A stretch of 64,000 bases of DNA from positions 248,001 to 312,000 of the forward strand of contig NW_025401109.1 of assembly GCF_011075055.1 (NCBI RefSeq), given 5' to 3'. Positions within the stretch are counted from its first letter, which is position 1. Each line of letters opens with the position of its first letter. Origin of the DNA: Mangifera indica (taxonomy: Eukaryota > Streptophyta > Magnoliopsida > Sapindales > Anacardiaceae). The translations under genes and the position numbers were made by a program. The notes under the pieces were generated by a model. That model searched no databases. It worked only from the letters and a program-made list of their open reading frames with translations, and was not told the origin of the DNA. Shown in pieces: positions 21,664 to 32,919 of the stretch.

Positions 21664-22948
21664 TGATGGGTGTCGAATCCACCAAAAATAAAATTTTCTA
21701 CTCTCTCAATGAAAACTTGTAGATAAGGCAAGTAGAGTCGTATCCACAGAGATTAGGCTATTTATCTGAAATCTAACAAAATAAAGCAAGAGGGATTTTG
21801 TTGTTTCGAATCCTACCAATAAACAAAAATAATTTAATTCAAAATTAAATAATCAAAGCAATTAGAAAACTAGATTGAAATAATAATAAGACAAGTTCTA
21901 ACCAAGTAATTCAGGTATGGTTCAATTCAATTGATCATCGATAAAAAGATTAATCTTTCCTTTTAAATAAATCGGTTATGATACATCAAGACGCTTGTTG
22001 TTCTTCTTTTCCTTAGGTGTCGGTAATTAAGAAACGTTCTTTAATTACTTTTCTTGTTTTTCAATCAGTTCTAGATACGATCTTAGAATTTAAATTGAAA
22101 ACAGAATTAAAAATTAGAAAAGCCACCGATTCTAATCAATAAAACACATACGTTGTTTTTGTTTAAATTAGATTAACTTATTCCACTAACATACAATAAT
22201 TATTCTACTTCACCAAGCATGCTAGTTAGCCACTTATGATTAACCATCAAACAATTACGGATTCAATAATTTAATCTAGCAAAGTTGTATTTAATCCAAA
22301 GTAAATAAGACGTCTCCTATTTAATTGAACAAGACAACAATAAATAAAATTAGGAATAGATTAAATATTTAAAAGAAAAGAACGGGTAAAGAAGATCTCA
22401 CAATCGTCATAGAACCATGATCCCGATTACTTGACTAAAGAAAAGAGTTAGCCACTCATGTTCATGTTCATGGCTTCACAGAAAAATAAAATATAAATCC
22501 TATCCTAATTGAAGAAGAATCAGCGAAGAGTTGCGACTGTGTTTATTTTTGAAAGAAAATGATGCTAAAAAAACTAGTCCCTAAAACAGAGAGCAATTTT
22601 CCTTTTTATAATGTCAGGTCTGCTTCAGTCATTGAAAATTTTTTTGTGCCAAATATCATCCAAAGGACCTGAACTTCCTCCAATTGTCAATTAAGTCTCC
22701 AATTGTGAATTTCTTAATAAATAGCGAGATTCTCTTCTTTCCACAATCAATCATCTCTTATGTATTTTGCCGTCTTTCCGTCTTGATATGTGACAACTCT
22801 AAATTCCTTTTATTTCGCATCTTTTCTCAAAGTAATGCAATTAATGCCCAATTTCCTAAAACAAGAAATTAATCGAATAATTAATGAATTAAATACCATA
22901 AATCAAGGAAATTAGATGCTGAAAAATATGGAATTTCACACACTAACA
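21664..22948 (-). repeat. Athila LTR (3' LTR of the truncated element)
   Basis: It is 1285 bp, starts TGATGGGTGTCGAATCC and ends CACACTAACA on the plus strand. It differs from the LTR at 27063 at about seven sites in the first 130 bp, so the two LTRs have diverged by several percent. Confidence 0.9.
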
Positions 22949-24680
22949 AATTCCCCCACACCATTCCTTTGCTTGCCCTCAAGCAAACATCAATCAGTCT
23001 CTTCTTCACCCTTTTCCCTCATTCTAGTACATCCTCAAATAACTCAAAGTTAAGATGTATTAGAAACCCAAGTCCAAAACAACAATCAAGAGCACAAGTC
23101 TTCATAGTATGAATTTTTGGAAAAAACATAAGCATCTCATCAATCTCAACAATCTTTTCAAAATCAAATGAAACAAGATTCAACACCCTCACATCGGTTT
23201 CACTCTATACTCTTAAAGTGTTTAGGGTTTCATTTAGCTCTCAGATCAAAACATAACAAGTCATTACCATAAGTTTGCTCATATATCATATCTCCACCAC
23301 TAATAAATATGAATACGATGCGAAAGTCAAAGGGTCTTAAGTAGGGTTGTAATGGGGTTTAGGTGAAGGTAGGAAAAAAAAGGAAAATATAGGTGTAAAG
23401 ATCAAGATATGAGTGAGTTCCCTTACATGATATTTAAAGAATAACAAAAATAACTCCTTCAACCACACTTCTCTCTTCCTCTTTTTTTTTTTATTTCAAT
23501 AAAACTCATCCCTTTTTCAAAGATTTTTTTTTTTAAATTTAATTTGCAACATGTAAGAATAATTGGACTTCTTTTCTATAGAATTATGGATACTTCACTT
23601 GTCCAAACTTCCTATTCAATACATATGGATTAATATCTTCTCTTTCCTTTTTTTTTTTTTTATCTCTTCTTCTTTTTTTGTTTCAAAATTTTGTTTTTCT
23701 CACTCCTTGTATCTACCCATCTACCCATTTGGTTCTTTATCATGCAATTCACTTTCACAATATCTTGATACAAGTGTTAACAAGATAAAACAAAAGGCTT
23801 AAGGGTAAATATTTATGGTTTAAAACAAAGAAAAAGAGATTCGGCTCAAAATCGGCTATTTACTTGAAAATATAGCTAAAGTTGGCTTTTTAAGAGTTTT
23901 GAAGTGGTTAATCCTAAATGCCCTTATCATCTTAATGCATGAATTCAAAAAAATGTGGTCTCGGAATGCATAACAAAGAAAATTCTAGAATAACAAGCCA
24001 TGTTTGATAAACACTTAACAAAGAAGATAATTAGAGCAAAGTGTAATGAAATGCTCATGGGCTCAAAAGCTCACATTGGTGTTCAACTTGTAGCAAACCT
24101 TGCACATTTTCATTCAATTTAATCATTAAAATCAATGAGACACTCGAAACATTTGAAGCAAAATCACTAATCATACTTGCCTCTTTCATGCATTCAAATT
24201 CGAACCAATAATGCATACTAACTTAGAGCAAATTCTAGGACAGCTTTCAAGAGAGTCAACGGTTCCAAAGAGATTGAAAATTATACATTCTCTCCCCCAC
24301 ACCTGATCTTTACATTGTCCTCAATGTAGAAAAATTGAAGCTCACATATAAAAGAAAGAATGAAAGGAAAGTTAAGAGGACTTCCATGAATAGGAGTGTG
24401 AGCGCAGTGGAGGAGTGAATGAAGCTATCGGCGGTTGATTTGGGCCTGTAGAGATGAAAAGAAATTGGACAAGGAGGAAAAAAGATTAGAAAAATAAAAG
24501 AGAGGACACAAAAATGAAATTTGTTCTTTTTTTTTTTAATAATTTTTTTTATTATTGTTTTGTTTTGGTTTTAATTTAAACCTTAATTAAAGACACAAAA
24601 TGATTAAAAATAATGAAAAATAAGATTGATTGGGTTGTCTCCCAATAAGCGCCTTTCTTTAACGTCTTTGGCTAGACGCA
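22949..24680 (-). other. Long non-coding 3' region of the Athila element
   Basis: This region lies between integrase and the 3' LTR. It is rich in T/C tracts on the plus strand and contains the CCCCCACACC patches and the GGGTTGTCTCCCAATAAGCG segment common downstream of Athila/Tat pol genes. Some Athila elements carry an env-like ORF here; I find only short frames with stops and no signal or membrane pattern. Confidence 0.6.
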
Positions 24681-24689
24681 ACCAATTTG

Positions 24690-25860
24690 TCAATTCGGGG
24701 GAGCCAAAGATATTTCCTCTACATTGTAGGCTTGAAATCCCTCATAATAAGGTTTTAGACGATGCTCATTAACCTTAAAAATTTTATTGGTAGAGGTACT
24801 TTGAATTTCAACTGCACCATGAGAAAAGACATTAGTGACAACAAAAGGACTAATCCAACAAGATCGTAATTTTCCCGAAAACAATTTAAGTTTAGAATGA
24901 TATAGGAGTACTTTTTGTCCAACATGAAAGGTTTTCCTAGAAATCATTTTATCATGGAAAAGTTTAGTCTTTTCTTTATAAATCCGAGAATTTTCATAGG
25001 AATCATTTCTGATTTCCTCCAATTCTTGAAGTTGTAACTTCCTATGATTACTTGTCTCGTTCAAGTCCGTATTGCATTGCTTGATTGCCCAATAGGCCTT
25101 GTGTTCCAATTCAACCGACAGATGACAAGATTTACCAAATATTAAGTGATAAGGAGACATACCTATTGAAGTCTTATATGCAGTTCTATAAGCCCATAAG
25201 GCATCATCTAAGCAGAGGCTTCAATCATTTCTATTTGGATTTACCCTTTTCTCAAGTATAGACTTAATCTCTTTATTTGAAACTTCGACTTGTCCACTTG
25301 TTTACGGATGGTATGTGGTGGAGACTCGATGAGTGACATTGTACTTCTTAAGTAACGCCTCCATGACCCGATTGCAAAAATAGATTCCACGATCACTTAT
25401 AATGGCTCTTGGTGTTCCATACCTGGAAAAAATGTAAGTCTTGACAAATCTTACAATAGTTTTAGCATCATCAGTTCTTGTTGCCTTAGCTTCAATCCAT
25501 TTAGAAACATAATCAATAGCTAAAAGAATATAGGAGTTACCAAAAGATAATGGAGAAGGACCCATAAAATCAATTCTCCAAATATCAAAAATTTCACAAA
25601 CCAAAATTGGGGTTAGTGTTATTTGATCCCTATGTCCTAAATTCCCATTCCTTTGACAATTAGCAGAAGACTTACAGAACATGTATGCATCTCGAATAGA
25701 GTAGGCCAATATAGCCCACATTCTAGAACCTTTCGTGCTGTTCTTTTCGGGCCAAAGTAACCTCCACATGTATAAAAGTGGCAAAACTCTAAGATAGATT
25801 GGATTTCACTATCATGTACACACCTGTGAATTAATTGGTCAGAACATTGCTTCCATAAAT
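24690..25860 (-). pseudogene. Athila integrase, decayed
   Basis: 25302-25784 contains a decayed zinc-finger segment (CRxICKSSANCQRNGN-like) and the integrase core. The core has IDFMGP with the first catalytic Asp, IISDRG with the second, and YHP-stop-TSGQVEVSN with the region of the catalytic Glu just beyond a stop codon. 24690-25160 continues with [30 protein letters not shown] and the C-terminal GPF-like module ([20 protein letters not shown]). These phrases are typical of the Athila lineage. At least one stop and one frame break separate the parts. Confidence 0.88.
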
Positions 25861-26023
25861 ACGGATCATCCTATATATAGTACTTAGAATCACTTTTAAT
25901 TTTTTCTTTTTGGGCTCTAGTGAGATCATTCGGCAATGACTTAGTGACCACGTGATTAACAATATCAACATACCAAGGTGTAATACTATCTAAGTGAAAG
26001 AGATTCTCATCTGGAAAAGCATC

Positions 26024-26940
26024 TTAGAGAGACATGGGGTCTTCGTTTGTCACCAATCGACTTAGATGATCAGCGACAAAATTTTCAACTCCTTTTCTAT
26101 CTCGAATCTCCAAATCAAATTCTTGCAGCAATAGTATCCATCTAATTAGCCTCAACTTTGATTCCCTCTTAGAAAGCAAATACTTTAGAGCTGCATAATC
26201 AGAATAAACAATTATCTTAGTGCCTAATAAATAAGAGCGAAACTTTTCTAAAGCAAAAACTACTGTCAACAATTCTTTTTCAGTTGTGGAATAATTTCTT
26301 TGAGTATTATCAAGAGTTCTTGAAGCATAATAAATCACATAAGAAAGCTTTCCACATTTCTGGCCTAAAACGGCCCTTATAGCATAATTGCTCACATCAC
26401 ATATAATCTCAAAGGGTAATTCCCAATTGGGTAGTTGAACAATCGGCGCAGAAATTAGATGTTCCTTCAGCTTATCAAATGCTTTCTTGCACTCTCCATC
26501 AAACTTGAATTGGACATCCCTTTGTAGTAGTCTTGAAAGTGGTTGGGCAATTTTCGAAAAATCCTTGATAAATCTCCTGTAAAACCTGTATGTCCAAGAA
26601 AAGAACGCATTTCCTGAACACAAGTTGGGTAAGGTAAGGATTTAATCAAATCAATTTTTGACTTATCTACCTCTATCCCTTTAGAAGACACTATATGCCC
26701 TAATATCAAACCTTGATCAACCATAAAGTGACATTTTTCATAGTTTAGCACAAGGTTTGTTTCAATACACCTTTACAGAATATTAATAAGATTATTTAGA
26801 CAAGATTCGAATAAATTACCGTAAACAGTAAAGTCATCCATAAATACCTCTATGATATTCTCCATATAATCCGAAAATATACTAACCATACATCTCTGAA
26901 AAGTGGTCGGGACATTGCAAAGTCCAAAAGGCATGCATCT
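26024..26940 (-). pseudogene. Athila reverse transcriptase (C-terminal part) and RNase H, decayed
   Basis: From 26940 downward the minus strand reads RCMPFGLCNVPTTFQRCM and then VFMDDFTVYG, the catalytic YxDD-type motif of gypsy RT. 26467-26751 gives NYEKCHFMVDQGLILGHIVS and the SFLGH segment. 26024-26623 gives the RT thumb ([15 protein letters not shown]) and RNase H with [44 protein letters not shown] and VADHLSRL. The frame shifts near 26590 and a stop lies near 26775. The N-terminal RT half is absent because of the junction at 26940/26941. Confidence 0.9.
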
Positions 26941-27062
26941 ATAAGTTTGTAAGGAAGCAACTTAAACAAAAACTTAAAACCATACAAATTGATTGAGAAG
27001 GTAAGTATAGAACACTTGTTCCATATTTTCAAGATAATCAGATAAATTTTGGATTTTCATGT
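26941..27062. repeat. Second copy of the Athila insertion-site host flank
   Basis: The segment is identical to 21542-21663. It sits between the truncated Athila RT and the LTR at 27063, where gag, protease and the primer-binding site should be. It carries the CATGT target sequence at 27058-27062 directly before the LTR. Confidence 0.9.
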
Positions 27063-28349
27063 TGATGGGTGTCGAATCCACCAAAAATAAAATTTTCTGC
27101 TCTCTCAATAAAAACTTATAGATAGGGCAAGTAGAGTCATATCCACAGAGATTGGACTATTTATCTGAAATCTAACAAAATAAAACAAAAGGGATTTTGT
27201 TGTTTCAAATCCTACTAATAAACAAAAATAATTTAATTCAAAATTAAATAATCAAAGTAATCAGGAAACTAGATTGAAACAATAATAAGACGAGTTCTAG
27301 CAAAGTAATTCAAGTATGGTTCAATTCAATTGATCATCGATAAAAAGATTAATCTTTCCTTTTAAATAAACTGGTTATGAAACATCAAGACACTTGTTGT
27401 TCTGCTTTTCCTTAGGTGTCGGTAATTAAGAAACGTTCTTTAATTACTTTTCTTGTTTTTCAATCAGCTCTAGATACGATCTTAGAATTTAAATTGAAAA
27501 CAAAATTAAGAATTAGAAAAGCCACTGATTCTAATCAACAAAACACAGACGCTATTTTTGTTTAAATTAGATTAACTTATTCCACTAACATACAATAGTT
27601 ATTCTACTTCACCAAGCATGCTAGTTAGCCACTTATGATTAAACCATCAAACAATTGCAGATTCAATAATTTCATGTAGCAAAGTTGTATTTAATCCAAA
27701 GTAAATAAGACGTCTCTTATTTAATTGAGCAAGACAACAATAAATAAAATTAGGAATAGATTAAATATTTAAAAGAAAGGAACGGGTAAAGAAGATCTCA
27801 CAATCGTCGTAGAACCATGATCCCGATTACTTGACTAAATAAAAGAGTTAGCCACCCATGTTCATGTTCATGGCTTCACAGAAAAATAAAATAAAAATCC
27901 TATCCTAATTGAAGAAGAACCAGTAAAGGGTTGCGGCTGTGTTTATTTTTGAAAGAAAAAAATGCTAAAAAAAACCAGTCCCTAAAATAGAGAGCAATTT
28001 TCCTTTTTATAGTGTCAGGTCTGCTTCAGTCATTGAGAAATTTTTTGTGCCAAATATCATCCAAAGGACCTAAACTTCCTCCAATTGTCAATTAAGTCTC
28101 CAACTGTGAATTTCTTAATAAATAGCGAGATTCTCTCCTTTCTACAATCAGCCATTTCCTATGTATTTTCTCATCTTTCCGTCTTGATACGTGACAACTT
28201 TAAATTCCTTTTATTTCGCTTCTTTTCTCAAAATAATGCAATTAATGCCTAATTTCCTAAAATAAGAAATTAATCGAATAATTAATGAATTAAATACCAC
28301 AAATCAAGGAAATTAGATGCCAAAAAATATGGAATTTCACACATTAACA
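27063..28349 (-). mobile_element. Athila solo-LTR-like copy with its own CATGT target duplication
   Basis: This is a 1287-bp LTR with TGATGGGTG and ATTAACA ends. It is bordered by CATGT on both sides (27058-27062 and 28350-28354), with host copia integrase sequence on both sides: the 122-bp left flank and CCACATACTTACC on the right. By itself this is the structure of a solo LTR. Confidence 0.85.
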
Positions 28350-29395
28350 CATGTCCACATACTTACCAACAGAATGAATGTAACTATAGGCATAAAGTAG
28401 AGTTGGGACTAGTGTTATTATCTCAAGTTAGTATGCCTTTAGGTTTTTAGTGGGAGTCTTTCCAAACTACTATTTTTCTAATAAATAGAATGCCAACTCT
28501 TGTCTTAGGAAATAACAATCCTTATCAATTGTTGTTTCACAAATTCCCTGACTATTCATTCTGAACTATGTTTAGTTGTGTTTGCTACCCTTTCCTTCAC
28601 CCATACAATAAACATAAATTTGATTATCATAGTAAAAATGTGTCTTTTTAGGTTATAGCTTAATTCACAAAGGGTATAAATGTCTAAGTAAGTTTGGGGG
28701 AGTTTAAATTTCAGTATCAGGAAAGTTTAATGAGACAGATTTCCCTTTTCAAACATATAAATATTTTCTTAACCTTTTCAAATCTGCTTCTACATAGGTA
28801 AATTCTTTTTCAACACTTACTTTTACCTGCCACCGTGTTAAGTGATCTTGTTCTTGAAGTTAGTTTTGGTTCTATAGCTTAGACAAACTCAAACATTAGA
28901 CACCCCCTTAAATGTTAATCCTGGCCATATAAGTCCTTTACCACACACCAACACTACACCATTTGTTTCAAATTTCATCCTTAAATCCACAAACCTTTTG
29001 CCCTTGCCAAACATTTTCCCTTCTTCTCAACACAATCCTAAAAAATGTCCAAGTTATCCATTGTGTTGTCTTGTCTATCACTAAAGCTAAGTCTATAATT
29101 GCAATTGAAATAGGTAAAGAGATGCTTTGGAATTGGTTAGGTTTGAATCAAGATAAGTATGTGGTTGATTATAATAGTCAAAGTGCTTTGGATTTGAGCA
29201 AGAATGTTACATAACATAGTTGCACCAAACATATTGATGTAAGATACCATTGGATTTGTGAAGTAGTGAACAATCGAGAGATTTTATTGAAAAAGTTCAC
29301 ACTGATAAAAATCCGGTTGACATGTTGACTAAAATAATGACCTAAGACAAACACCAATTCTACACTAAAATGGTGGGACAAAGCTCCAAGTGATG
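28350..29395 (+). pseudogene. Copia integrase C-terminal half and RNase H, decayed
   Basis: 28350-28700 continues the integrase interrupted at 21663: PHTYQQNE and then the segment FHKFPDYSF, YPFLHPYNKHKFDY and the HKGYKCLSK-like block, with stops. After a deletion that removes RT, 29080-29395 reads TKAKSIIAIEIGKEMLW, DYNSQSALDLSKNV and TKHIDVRYHWICEVVN, followed by KNPVDMLTK. This is the copia RNase H C-terminal region. Confidence 0.85.
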
Positions 29396-29435
29396 TTGAG
29401 GAGCTAACACTCTTCCATGTGTTGCAGGGGAAGAT

Positions 29436-29999
29436 TGTTGGCTCAATGGGCTTGAAGGTCTAACCCACATTATTAAATAATAATAATAAATTTACATTGA
29501 TGCCCTCATTATAATGATATGTAAATGTCTCTTTTAGGTTTTTTATGGTGACACTGAGACGAAGCAAGAATAACATATTAGAGATTTTGTTTTTCTTACC
29601 TATGTAGATCAAAGATAGAAAATGTTAAATTTTTCCTTGGTCTTTAATTCATCACTAGATATTATCAAAATCACTAGGGTTTATTTCAAGAATTATTTAA
29701 AGATTAATTTTTTTTGTATTGATCCTTAATCACTGAATATTGTGGAATTTTGGCTAGGGAAATAATTTGGGTACGCATTTCTTGATTGTTGATGTCAAGT
29801 TCATAGAAACTTGAGAATGATTGTACTTGTTTTTCTTGAATAGTAGATTTTATTCAAAATTTGGCCTGTGGTTTTTTCCCTTTCACAGTGGAAAGTTTTC
29901 CACATAAATCCTATGTCTTGTTTGTGGTTGATTTGTTTTATTTCCTACATGCAATTGATATTTCCTATGATTAATTGACTTAATTAATTTGCACAATCA
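29436..29999 (+). repeat. 3' LTR of the plus-strand copia relic
   Basis: The LTR starts TGTTGGCTCAATGGGC right after the polypurine tract and ends near GCACAATCA. It contains the U5-like CCTGTGGTTTTTTCCC/TTTTCCACATAAATC segment usual in copia LTRs. A matching LTR is at 54679-55248 in copy 3. A 3'-terminal fragment of about 200 bp opens block X2 (38042-38246). Confidence 0.7.
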
Positions 30000-30892
30000 G
30001 ATATAAGGTTTGTGGCCCCAAAACAAAGGACAGTATTTGAAGTTGCTATACATGTGAAACAAATATTAGCTTAATGTTTTTTATCATTCAAGTGCTTTGT
30101 TTTTACTAAATTCAGATAATAATTACATATTACCCTCGAGAAAACAGTTGCTACACTATAAAATATTAAAAGTTTAACTTGTTAGGTAGTAAGAGAGAGG
30201 AGTAAAATGAATTTTGAAACAATCATGTTTATATAATTTTATAGTTCAAGGAAGATAGTGTTATGTAGTTTATGTGTTTAGAGTATAGGAGTATTAGAGT
30301 TAATGGAAGAGTTGTGTGATTGAAGTTAAAAAGTAAGGAGTTGTAATTAAGGGAAAATTATTGTTGCCCTATATATTAGATGGTGAAAAGTGAGTCATTG
30401 ATTGTTGGTTTTCCAATGCAAATCAAAACATTGCATATTTGATTTAAGAGAAAATGTGAAAACCAACTCTCAAAATAGTGTGTTTTTTGTTTAAGTAAAA
30501 TAGTATGATTTAGGGATTATTCATGTGATATTGTTTTGATGGAATAAAGGCACTAAGAGGTAGAGGTAAATATCTTACCTCAGGGGTGAATGGAGAAATC
30601 ATTGTCAAGAGGGATGTTTACCGATAAGAAATTAGAATAACAGTTCTTGTGTAATTTTTCTAGAAATCTAATAAAAGTTTAGAGGTATTTTTTTGTAGTG
30701 TCTTTTGTCCTCGCATGTAAACAATTTTCACAATTTCATTTTGTTTGTCAAAGTTCAAGTCGATCTATATTAAATCAACTATTAAATTATTTTCAAATGA
30801 AACTTGAGTCTCAACTCATCAATTTTGAGTTGATCTCAAACTTATTCTTTTGAGTTCAAACTATTCTCAAACTTGATATTATGCTAACTTAG
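30000..30892. other. Non-coding left part of block X1
   Basis: 30000-30130 is a diverged relative of the BBE 3' flank (2905-3030), and 30770-30903 of the long-inverted-repeat centre (3700-3870). Between them, 30180-30720 (starting TGTTAGGTAGTAAGAG, with a TATATTAGATGG segment) looks like an old solo LTR, but I could not prove its ends. It has no gene. Confidence 0.4.
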
Positions 30893-31630
30893 ATCAAATT
30901 CAATACGGAGGGAATTGGGGTCAACAAAGTGAATGGTCTATGACTTAAAAAAAAACCGAAAATTTATATATATTTACAATAATGTCATGACATTATATAT
31001 TCAATTTTAATATTTTATTAAATAAAATCCATTCTTTTCTTCACACACTCACAACATTATCAACTCATTATTTTCTTTAGCTTTTCTTCTCTTTTGTCCA
31101 TTTGAGTTTTCTCTCCTATCCTTTGCTCAATCCTTCCTTTCTTCGCTTGTTCATCAAATTATCAACTTTTCTTCAAGCTTCATCTTTCTTTCATATCATT
31201 ATCAACTCTTCTCCAAGCTTTATCTTTATTTCATATCATTAATCACTCGTAGGGTATTCTTTTCAGGAATCAATTTCATCCCTCTTATTATTTTGATTAT
31301 TTGACTGTTTAAATTAGAGTTTAGGTTATATGGGGTTGCTAAAGTTTTGTTTGAATTTGATTTAGTATTCCATTTTGACTAAGTTTTATTATGTCATCTT
31401 AATTTGATTTATTTTCCCCCCTTATTAATTTCAACTAAGTTATGTAATTTTAATTGCATTTAGTATCTAATTAATTTCCAGCTTCATGTTTATTCTTTTC
31501 ATTATTATATGTTCAATAATGAGCCATAAATGTTTGCATAGGTAGTTAGTTTGTGATGAGTTGGTGGTCCCTTCAATTCATTATACTTTCAAATACAAAT
31601 TGAAAATTTTGAACATAGTATAATAATATT

Positions 31631-32564
31631 GGCCAAAGGACTATTTCCCACCCAAGTTTTAATGTAAAGACAGATATTCATCCACGGGGTTTCAAAAACC
31701 TAAACACTTACCCATAGACAAACATTTGTTAGAATGTTCTATTATAGGCAAGGGTAAAATTATCATTTTACCTTTCATATCAAAAAATATATAATTAATC
31801 TCATTTTCTCCCAAGTTTTGAAAAGTAACATTTTACCCCAACCTCAAACTTTGAAAAAGTGACACTTCACCCCCACAAACCATTGGTTTTTTTCTCTTCG
31901 ACAATGGTAATTGCGTGGTGATGAACATGGTCACCATTCTCCTCCTTTCTCTCTTTGCCATGGTCAACAACGTCCCACAACAAACAAAGATCATTCGACG
32001 ATAAAAATCGAAGAAGAAGAAGACTGGACCAATTCTCAGATCCATCAAATTAACTCTAGATGAAGCTTCAGTAGTGCGATTCATCTTTATTTGAAACCCA
32101 ATTGATAGAAACGAAGCTAGTGCTGGAGAGTTGAGGCTTCATCGTGCTGATGCTTTCGTCGTTAAAGAATTAAGGCTTCATCTTCGATTTTCATCATCGA
32201 TTGATCTTCATCTATTGTGAGACGTTGTTAGTCATAACAGAGAGAAAATGGAGGAGAATGGTGTTGTCTTTGTTGTTGTGTGGTCATCGTTGCCAAAGAG
32301 AAGAAAACCAAGGGTTTGTTGGGGTGAAGTGTCACTTTTTCAAAGTTTGAAGTCAAGGTGAAATGTTATTTTTCAAAACTTGGAGGGGGGAATGAGATTA
32401 ATTATATATCTTTTAATATGAAAGGTAAAATGATGGTCTTACCCCTTACTTCTAATAGAAAATTCTAGCAGATGTTAATCCATGGGTAAGTGTTCAGGTT
32501 TTTAAAACTCTGTGTGTGAATTTGTCTTTACATTAAAACTTGGGTGGGAAATAGTCCTTTGGCG
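31631..32564. mobile_element. Mutator-like non-autonomous element with long TIRs, block X1
   Basis: The element is 934 bp, with ends GGCCAAAGGACTATTTCCCA and its inverse. The inverted repeat extends about 260 bp on each side (for example CTTTGAAAAAGTGACACTTC near 31850 against GAAGTGTCACTTTTTCAAAG near 32327). A perfect 9-bp target duplication, AATAATATT, lies at 31622-31630 and 32565-32573; 9 bp is the Mutator-type length. The interior is non-coding. Confidence 0.88.
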
Positions 32565-32919
32565 AATAATATTAACTATTCCTTTGTCCAGATTTACATG
32601 AATAAACGCCTAAATTGCTATAATTAATGGATTGTTTATGAAGTTTGTTCGATTGTTTGGTTAGTTTTGGGATTGATTATTTTGAAGAAGACTTGTTTAT
32701 TGTTTCTTAATTGTTTGTAAGGTGTTTAAAGAAAGACTTGTATGAATTTGTGGTAGTTTTGTGCTTAAGGTGTTTGTGTTTTTACTCATGTGAATTTCAT
32801 TTTAATTTGAGTTTTATTTTATTGTTTCATCAGGACAAATAAATTTTTTGTTTTATTTATAATATATTTTTATTGCATTTTCATTATCAAGTTATAATAT
32901 ATTATTATTTTGAAATAGT

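Larger units (their letters stand above)
21664..26940 (-). mobile_element. Athila-type Ty3/gypsy retrotransposon, truncated within RT
   Basis: The element lies in minus orientation. The 3' LTR is 21664-22948, with TG...CA ends. A purine tract (GGTGTGGGGGAATT, minus strand) adjoins it. Next come a long non-coding 3' region (22949-24680), integrase (24690-25860), RNase H and RT (26024-26940). The sequence stops abruptly in RT at 26940 and joins a repeat of the host flank. Gag, protease, the N-terminal part of RT and the primer-binding site are missing. Target duplication CATGT flanks the composite (21659-21663 and 28350-28354), and copy 3 shows the empty site near 53595-53605. Confidence 0.9.
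20291..29999 (+). mobile_element. Plus-strand Ty1/copia relic (RT deleted), split by the Athila insertion
   Basis: The order is gag zinc knuckle (20297-20338), protease (20690-20929), GAG-pre-integrase and integrase (about 21215-21663, resuming at 28350-28700), RNase H (29080-29395), polypurine tract (CAGGGGAAGAT at 29425-29435) and 3' LTR (29436-29999). This is the normal copia order, with RT deleted around 28800-29060. The Athila block 21664-28349 interrupts the integrase. The uninterrupted paralogue is at 52380-55248. No 5' LTR is found. Confidence 0.88.

Noticed and set aside
23563..23802. Possible env-like ORF of the Athila element
   Set aside because: The frame is on the opposite strand to pol and consists of T-rich low-complexity sequence. 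No env-like frame exists on the minus strand between integrase and LTR.
26024..26940. Endogenous pararetrovirus (caulimovirid) as the source of the RT/RNase H
   Set aside because: The same strand carries an integrase with Athila-type C-terminal phrases and the unit has TG...CA LTRs with a 5-bp target duplication, so it is a Ty3/gypsy retrotransposon.
31833..32084. Minus-strand frames at 31833-32084, 40141-40422 and 57147-57428 (MNRTTEASSRVNLMDLRIGP...)
   Set aside because: They lie inside the Mutator-like element across its inverted-repeat boundary. The sequence differs by substitutions throughout, with no domain recognised, so I keep it as element interior and do not call a gene.
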